8,398 bases of DNA from NCBI GenBank assembly GCA_017394925.1, contig JAFPWQ010000112.1, positions 1-8,398 of the forward strand, read 5' to 3'. Shown here piece after piece: positions 7,868 to 8,398 of the stretch. Under the pieces are notes generated by a model. The model was not told the DNA's origin. It searched no databases and saw only the letters and a program-made list of their open reading frames with translations. The stretch comes from Synergistaceae bacterium. Its GTDB lineage: Bacteria; Synergistota; Synergistia; Synergistales; Aminobacteriaceae. Within the stretch, counting starts at the first letter, position 1, and each line of letters starts with the position of its first letter. The position numbers and the translations under genes are program-made.

Positions 7868-8398
7868 TTATTTCTTCCTTGATGACTTTGCTTTTAACGA
7901 TTTTGCTTTTTCTCTCAGGTGAATCAGTCTTCTTTCAGTCGGCGGATGTGAATTGAATCCGTCAGGCTGAGTGATTATGTTATTGTCCTTGAATGCCTTC
8001 ATAGCACGATATAAACCGTCAGAAGGATAACCGGCTTTAACGAGTAATTCAGTTCCGTAATCATCAGCTTCAACTTCCTGCTCACGGCTGAATCCGCTCT
8101 CGGCTAAATTCATCGCTACTTTTCCTGCTGTCTGTGCTGCTGCCCCTGCAAGACCTCCTCCTGCCGCACGTCCTAACAGATTGCCTAATACCGCCCAGCC
8201 GATATTGCGCCCGACTCCCTTGCCATAATGTCCAAGTTTCACATGCCCAATTTCATGGCCAAGTACACCGGCTATTTCGTCTTCGTGATTGAGAATCTTC
8301 ATTAAGCCTGTCGTAACGTGAACGCTGAAGTCCTTTTGCGATTTGAATTTTACCCATGCATTAGGCGAATCGTTCTGCTCGTATGTTATCGGGATTAC
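7868..8398 (-). CDS. M48-family zinc metalloprotease (5' end outside window)
   Basis: Only the C-terminal 176 residues are visible. The frame is open to the window edge, so the internal ATG at 8302 is not the true start. The zinc-binding HEIGH motif is at visible residues 48-52, preceded by EIAGVLG as usual in M48 peptidases. The third ligand is expected to be Glu108 in EVEAD, followed by DYG. Upstream, NAWV and VTTGLMKIL match the conserved lead-in strand and helix of the family. A Gly/Ala-rich stretch (about 72-92) lies between the two metal sites, and FNSHPPTERR near residues 145-155 is the typical end motif (HP.t..R). The tail is Lys/Ser-rich. Soluble M48 enzymes of this layout (BepA/LoiP-like) usually work in the periplasm on envelope proteins, but the N-terminal signal cannot be seen here. 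The gene is probably co-transcribed with the surface-protein gene two bases downstream. Confidence 0.92.
   Translation of the reverse strand, partial: VIPITYEQNDSPNAWVKFKSQKDFSVHVTTGLMKILNHEDEIAGVLGHEIGHVKLGHYGKGVGRNIGWAVLGNLLGRAAGGGLAGAAAQTAGKVAMNLAESGFSREQEVEADDYGTELLVKAGYPSDGLYRAMKAFKDNNIITQPDGFNSHPPTERRLIHLREKAKSLKAKSSRKK
7876..7880 (-). promoter_or_regulatory. Shine-Dalgarno of the large surface-protein gene, inside the metalloprotease gene
   Basis: AAGGA on the minus strand overlaps the last codons of the M48 protease gene and lies ten bases before the ATG at 7865. The overlap means ribosomes finishing the protease pass over the initiation site of the surface protein, consistent with a shared transcript. 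Confidence 0.7.

Noticed and set aside
7868..8302. A complete 144-residue small metalloprotease starting at the ATG at 8302
   Set aside because: The frame stays open upstream to the window edge and encodes conserved M48 residues there, so the gene is cut by the window and not short.
1..8398. tRNA, rRNA, riboswitch, insertion sequence or toxin-antitoxin pair
   Set aside because: Almost the whole window is covered by five long genes. The only sizeable gap (4233-4364) is explained by a terminator, a promoter and a short repeat. I saw no inverted-repeat ends or transposase motifs.

Overview
The window reads as chromosomal DNA from a diderm bacterium of the Synergistota (Synergistetes). The main clue is the C-terminus of the 1166-residue surface protein: a Ser/Gly-rich run ending in Gly-Cys-Asn, a short hydrophobic segment and a final Arg-Arg-Arg-Phe. 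This matches the Synergist-CTERM type of sorting tail known from that phylum. The DNA is moderately AT-rich and all five genes lie on the minus strand, so transcription runs from high to low coordinates. Codon use looks uniform by eye, and I see no mobile element, tRNA, rRNA or CRISPR array.

First transcription unit (8398 down to about 4294). It starts outside the window with an M48-family zinc metalloprotease, of which only the last 176 residues are visible, including HEIGH and the ExxxD motif. Two bases after its stop begins a very large secreted protein. That protein has a signal peptide, a GLUG-type repeat region, eight putative-Ig (He_PIG-like) repeats and the sorting tail. A clean intrinsic terminator ends the unit at 4294-4323.

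Second transcription unit (about 4267 down to position 1 and beyond). A consensus TATAAT -10 box lies directly after the terminator. It precedes an unrecognised secreted protein of about 269 residues and, three bases after that stop, an acidic TPR-like cytoplasmic protein of 303 residues. After 36 more bases comes a LonB/YcbZ-type ATP-dependent protease, whose C-terminal end runs off the window. No terminator is visible inside this unit, so the three genes may be co-transcribed.

How they might work together is inference. The first unit links a cell-envelope metalloprotease to a surface-anchored adhesin-like protein. The second links an exported protein and a TPR helper to a cytoplasmic Lon-type protease, which would fit protein quality control. 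The most interesting objects are the surface protein with its cysteine-containing sorting tail and the unrecognised secreted-protein/TPR pair ahead of the protease. I did not find a convincing wholly new defence or mobile system.
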